This document shows, one piece after another, positions 59,951 through 64,000 of a DNA stretch of 64,000 nucleotides (the first letter of the stretch is position 1; each line of letters opens with the position of its first letter). The notes beneath the pieces were generated by a model that did no database searches, was not told where the DNA came from, and worked only from the letters and a program-made list of their open reading frames with translations. Source of the DNA: Rhododendron vialii (Eukaryota; Streptophyta; Magnoliopsida; Ericales; Ericaceae). The position numbers and the translations under genes are program-made. The stretch is from assembly GCF_030253575.1 (NCBI RefSeq), contig NC_080557.1, positions 39,911,001 to 39,975,000 on the forward strand, read 5' to 3'.

Positions 59951-60306
59951 TGCCATCCCTACAATCCTCTGAATCTACTTTTCAAATAAAATAGATTAAT
60001 TTGATTCTCTCAAATAGAGATTTGGAGGGTGTTGACTCCATTTCTTCATTTTGGAGGAAAAATATTTTCCAACCCATCCTCTAAAACTCTCCTCCATTTG
60101 GGAGAATGAACTTTGATCCTCTAAATATAGAGGATGAAGGAAAAAATAGAGGATCTCCTCCAAATATGTGTTGGAGTTGATAAATAAAGTGTTGGGTTGG
60201 AATTGAGATAAATAGTACAATCCTCTAAATCTACTTTTCAAATAAAATAGATTAATTTGATCCTCTCAAATAGAGATTTGGAGGGTGTTGGATTGGAGAT
60301 GCTCTA

Positions 60307-61784
60307 AAAGACAACTTAGGCTTTGTAAAAATTGGAGGGGGGTTGTGTGTTTTCTACCGTTCACAAGGGGACGGCATGGGTGCTGATCCCGTGAAACACC
60401 ACTGTTGTCGTCGTGTAATTTGTCATTTTCCCTTGAGTCCTGTTTGGTGCCCAATAATCGAGCATGATGATTGACGATTTCATGGAGCCAATTTTTGGTC
60501 CCAAACAAATATTTCAAATCACAAGTTATTATTAAAATATTTTTTATTAATTTTATAAAAGTTAGTTCAATTCGATATATCGGTAAGAATTTTTTCAAAA
60601 TTCATAGGGCCTATACGAGCTTAATTTTTTTGTATGAACCAATAAAAGAATTGTAAGGCCCGGTTTCTAAAAATGCACTTATGTAACTCTAATTAGGTTA
60701 CAATATTTCTTTAAAAAAAAGAAAAAAGAAAAGTGATTACAGTAAAATGAATATTTTCAGTCAACGTTTTTAGGATATGTGGATAGCATGATATAATTTT
60801 AGGGATTCAGTACTTTTCTTTAGAAAGCGAGCAGCACTGTAATGGCGTACACATTTTAATTGACCTACGTAAGTAATTTTTAAGAGATTGGAACCTAGAA
60901 CCCGGACATGAATTATTGAATCTGAACAATTTTACCTCGAGTTATGTTTGGTGCCTAATAAACAAGCAAGATTTTTTTTTGAACAGAATAAACGAGCATG
61001 ATGATTGACGATTTTAAGGAGCTAATTTTTGGTCCCAAATAAATATTTCAAATCGCAAGTTATTCGTAAAATATTTTTATGAATTTTATAAAAGTTAGTT
61101 CAATTTGATATATCGGTAAGAACTTTTTCAAAATTCAAGGGCCTATACGAGCTTAATTTTTTTGTATGAACCAATAAAAAAATGCTTTAAGAATAATGAG
61201 CGATTTGAATCATCTTTGTGAAATCTGAAATGAGCCTTACAAAATATCAATAAATCATTAATCTAAGATTGAGTGACCAAACACTCCATTTTAGATAAGT
61301 GATCGATTATTTTTTTTGGGAGGCCCGTTTCGGGTTCTAAAAAGATAATTCAAACGGTAAATCTTAGAATCATAAGTTACACGGGATTCGTTGAACTTGA
61401 TCCCCCATTATTTGCATGGCGTATGAACCCAATAATGGGTTGTGTAACTGGTGAAGGTGTTTGTTCTCGACACTACAAATGGGCCTTGCAAGTGGAATTC
61501 AGTGATAAACCAATGGGCCAGTTTTCCAGGTAAATACTTTGGGGCCTAATACGAAAACCCATCGTATCCTTCGTTCTGTACTGAATTCTGGAGGAGGAAC
61601 CCTCAACAGCAGCACTTCTGGTGATATATTGAAGTTGGAGCGTTCTTTTTCCTGTACTGGTAGCTAAACTTGCTATAACCCTCAACAGATTCCTCTCTGA
61701 ACTGTTCGCACTTGATTCGTCGCTTCCGGAGAATTAGGGCTTTTTCTTGTACGGGTCAAGATTAATAGTGTCTAGTTTGATCGA
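60307..61784. other. Intergenic with a dispersed direct repeat
   Basis: Two copies of a segment of about 220-240 bp (about 60430-60650 and 60945-61185) share GCATGATGATTGACGATTT, ATTTTTGGTCCCAAA, TTTATAAAAGTTAGTTCAAT and GGGCCTATACGAGCTTAATT. No gene is supported. The last 300 bp are probably the promoter of the gene at 61785. Confidence 0.6.
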
Positions 61785-61975
61785 ATGGATCCTAGATACA
61801 CAGGAGAGATGTTAAGGTGAAAACCCCTTTCAGATTTTGCAACCTCGTGTATAGTTTTATGATTTTAATCTCTCTATGTTTTGAATTCATACGTATGTGC
61901 AGGCACTTGGAGAAGCAGAATGAGCACCTCATGGATGCCTATCGATCCATGTCCCACGAATTGCATAAACTTCAG
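61785..61975 (+). CDS. Small coiled-coil plant protein, first two exons only
   Basis: Exon 1 (61785-61816) encodes MDPRYTGEML and splices in phase to exon 2 (61903-61975), which gives RHLEKQNEHLMDAYRSMSHE and then LHKLQ. A GTGCTT donor follows. This matches the start of a short, conserved plant coiled-coil protein family I recall only as uncharacterised. The next expected exon (a VEEEMLM-type start) is not found before the window ends, so the gene may continue past 64000, have a long intron, or be truncated. Confidence 0.6.
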
Positions 61976-64000
61976 GTGCTTTTTCGTTTTTCGAATTGTT
62001 TTGGTCGATTGTCGATTTCGTTGCTGTGTGTATCTCCTAGTTGATTTCTTAGCCTGTCGTAACAACAAAAGAAAACTCCATTACCTCTTTCCTGGAAAGG
62101 AATATAAACATTTCTATAAAGACCTCGTGCGACACAGCATAATTTGCACTAACCTCAGCGTACCATCGGAGACACTTTAGCTACTTCTTAACTCATGATT
62201 GAAGAATGAGGGCGATCAAGAAAGACCTCCCCCTGAACTGGAAACAATGTCAAAGACCTTTGTACTGCTTGAAATCCTTGTAGAATTGCAAGGAAGCTTC
62301 TGAAAGCACATTATTGTTTTTCGAATTTAAACGAAAGCTTGTGACAATATGTAATTGAATTGCAAAAACTACCATGCCTAGACCTTTTGGGCCAAGTTGT
62401 TTGATCGGATATGTGCATCAGAGTGGACAAAATATTCTAGGTCGCCAATTTTAGTCTGGGGGGTTAAGAATCCCTTCAATAGTAATCCGCAAATTAGCCA
62501 AAAAACCTGGCCCCTACGGTAACTTTTGCCGTTAGAGAATTCTGAAGAGTATACTTCCTGGACATTAGAGCATTCTGATTGACTGATACAAGCTTAAAGT
62601 GATTCTACCAAGAAAAAGATAGCAATCTCTTCTCCCAACCTCCCCTGTAATTTGCCCATGTTTTCACTTTTCCATTGTCCATTGCTATGTAACAATTTGC
62701 CATAGGTTAAAGCTGATAAATAATGCCGAGAGCCTTGAAAGGTATGGCTATAAGAATGATTTTTTGGTGGCTTCATACACCATATGTACCAAAGGGGGTT
62801 TGTGTTGCCTTCAGCAGCACTTCGAAGAGGTGGTATGAATTTGTCCAAAAACACCTTGTATGCATCACCCGGTGTAAGTAAAAACATGTTGACATGCATG
62901 GGATATGAGTAAAAAGTTTAACAAAGCGTTGGCTAACTTGGGATACAATGGACTCAATTGAGAGGAAGCTAGTGAACGAGAAGTTTAAGTTCTGCAATTA
63001 ATATTCAAGAACATGTAGAACCTAAGAAGCACAGATAGGGACATGGGACACAGATACGACACAACACGGACACGTGGATATGTAATTTCTATATAATGTA
63101 CGATAAGGACACCTTGAGGATACATTCGACTATATATCTAAATATATTTTTACGTATATACATCCCAAATTATTATATGATAGATGAGATACAATAATTT
63201 ATGAAGTTGACACGGGACTCAAGAAAATCCTCAAAAATAGGCCATGGGCATGGTTAGAAGTGTCGGCTAGAAAGAGTGTTGAAAACATGTCCGAATTAAG
63301 ATTTTCATTTTCTATTTTATGGACACGGAAAAAAGAGTTTCGGACACGTGTTCGATTGTCTCCGAGGAGTGTCGGTGCGGCGGTGCCATACACGTGTCCG
63401 AACCCGCCACCTTCTTTTAAGTGTCCGTGCTTCTTAGTGTATAATAGCATTTTGAACTAACATTGTTGCCCAAAAGGGTTGCTCTTTAAACTATGTTCTA
63501 TAGTGCACTTTACTATTGGATCTAAATAACGTGGAGGTGAATTATGGTTAAGCACTCAGTTGGATTAATGTAATGCCGATCTGCAACGACCTCACTTTCA
63601 AGATCAAGTATGTCTTGCCAGGGGGACAGGTGGTGGAGGAGCGTGGTGGTGTCCTTAATATAATGGGGTTGAGGAGCTAGGAAGGTGTGGGATAAGTTTC
63701 TGGGCTGCACTTATTGGGTGGAAGGATATGGGATGAGTGTCTGTTTTTTTCACATGTGTGGTCTGTGGAGGGAGAGGTTTCAGACTACATTTCCTTCTGT
63801 TTTTTTGAGTGTGGATAGAGATGCTACAATGGTTGACCACTTGGGAGTACTCGTTGTTTGGGATGTTGCAGAGAGCTTGAGATTGGGAGGTGGCACAGTC
63901 GACGAGACTGTTAGAAGGACTGTGCGGGAGGTGAAGCATGGGGATTGGAAGTGGTATCATATAATGATATTGATGGTTATTAAAAACATTCAGTTGAATA
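61976..64000. other. Downstream stretch with an inverted-terminus element
   Basis: No further exon is recognised. About 63022-63437 begins CTAAGAAGCAC and ends GTGCTTCTTAG, and contains several GGACACG/CGTGTCC motifs, so it may be a non-autonomous element. Frames near the window end (63522-63960) lack recognisable domains. Confidence 0.45.
63022..63437. mobile_element. Possible MITE with 11-bp inverted termini
   Basis: CTAAGAAGCAC at 63022-63032 is exactly inverted at 63427-63437, and similarity continues weakly inward. No target duplication was identified, so the call is tentative. Confidence 0.4.

Larger units (their letters stand above)
53990..59961. mobile_element. Complete hAT (Ac-like) transposon, 5,972 bp
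   Basis: The 8-bp target duplication CAATCCTC is perfect (53982-53989 and 59962-59969). The terminal inverted repeats are TAGGGATGGCA (53990-54000) and TGCCATCCCTA (59951-59961), close to Ac's own terminus. Subterminal regions on both sides carry many ACCGAAC/GTTCGGT motifs (54090-54160, 59765-59950), the kind of site hAT transposases bind. One gene, the transposase, occupies 54686-57086 on the minus strand. The right 2.8 kb is leader or promoter DNA with GA tracts. Confidence 0.92.
53780..60306. mobile_element. MITE dimer split by an hAT insertion
   Basis: The left part (53780-53989) begins TAGCATCTCCAAC. The sequence resumes at 59962 after the hAT element, reaches AGATTTGGAGGGTGTTG at about 60034, then restarts as a second copy (CCATTTCTTCATTTTGGAGG) ending GGAGATGCTCTA at 60306. 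Two copies of one MITE therefore lie head to tail with the junction ends missing, and the first copy was the target of the hAT. Confidence 0.75.

Noticed and set aside
63522-63960. Minus-strand Pro/His/Ser-rich frames at the window end
   Set aside because: No domain, no splice context and biased composition; most likely chance frames.

Overview
The window is plant nuclear DNA, almost certainly from a eudicot. It is AT-rich, its genes are split by short GT-AG introns, and it is full of plant MITEs, SINE-like units and GA/CT microsatellites. The recognisable host genes are shugoshin, a FRA8/IRX7-type GT47 xylan glycosyltransferase, and fragments of ferritin and PRP39. I cannot name the species. 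Gene models were built by hand from splice sites and reading phase; no search was run.

Layout. 1-5.3 kb: microsatellites, a Mutator-type MITE, a SINE-like unit and a nine-exon shugoshin gene (minus strand). 7.7-12.75 kb: a twelve-exon conserved plant gene (minus strand, 454 aa, function not certain) with one apparent GC-AG intron. 14.1-37.3 kb: one very large Mutator-like element (MULE). 39.1-48.2 kb: MITEs, SINE-like DNA and no convincing gene. 48.2-50.9 kb: FRA8-like gene (plus strand). 51.5-53.5 kb: two Stowaway MITEs and a foldback MITE. 53.8-60.3 kb: a complete hAT transposon nested in a MITE dimer. 61.8 kb: first two exons of a small coiled-coil gene (plus strand).

The main discovery is the MULE. 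A perfect 9-bp direct repeat (TATAAGGTT) lies at 14123-14131 and 37311-37319. The 23,179 bp between the copies begins and ends with inverted repeats that both carry the hairpin arm CGGTGTCCCC. Inside is an uninterrupted 779-aa FAR1/Jittery-type transposase with the D-D-E residues, a SWIM finger and a CCHC knuckle (minus strand). There is also an open, phase-consistent 13-exon gene (plus strand, 1036 aa) that joins an HMG-box-like N-terminus to a C-terminal Ulp1/C48 SUMO-protease-like domain with His, Asp and Cys in place. Broken pieces of host genes lie around these two: a REVEILLE-type MYB piece joined to an ABCC transporter piece, a NAM-associated-like piece, four internal ferritin exons and three PRP39 exons. 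The element therefore looks like an autonomous or recently autonomous, gene-capturing MULE with a protease cargo gene. ULP1-bearing MULEs (Kaonashi type) are known in plants. An HMG-box fused to the Ulp1 cargo in an element this large is, as far as I know, not standard.

The hAT element (53990-59961) has an 8-bp duplication (CAATCCTC), 11-bp perfect termini (TAGGGATGGCA), subterminal ACCGAAC motifs and an intact 704-aa BED/hATC transposase. The window thus holds two transposons with apparently complete machinery beside ordinary housekeeping genes.
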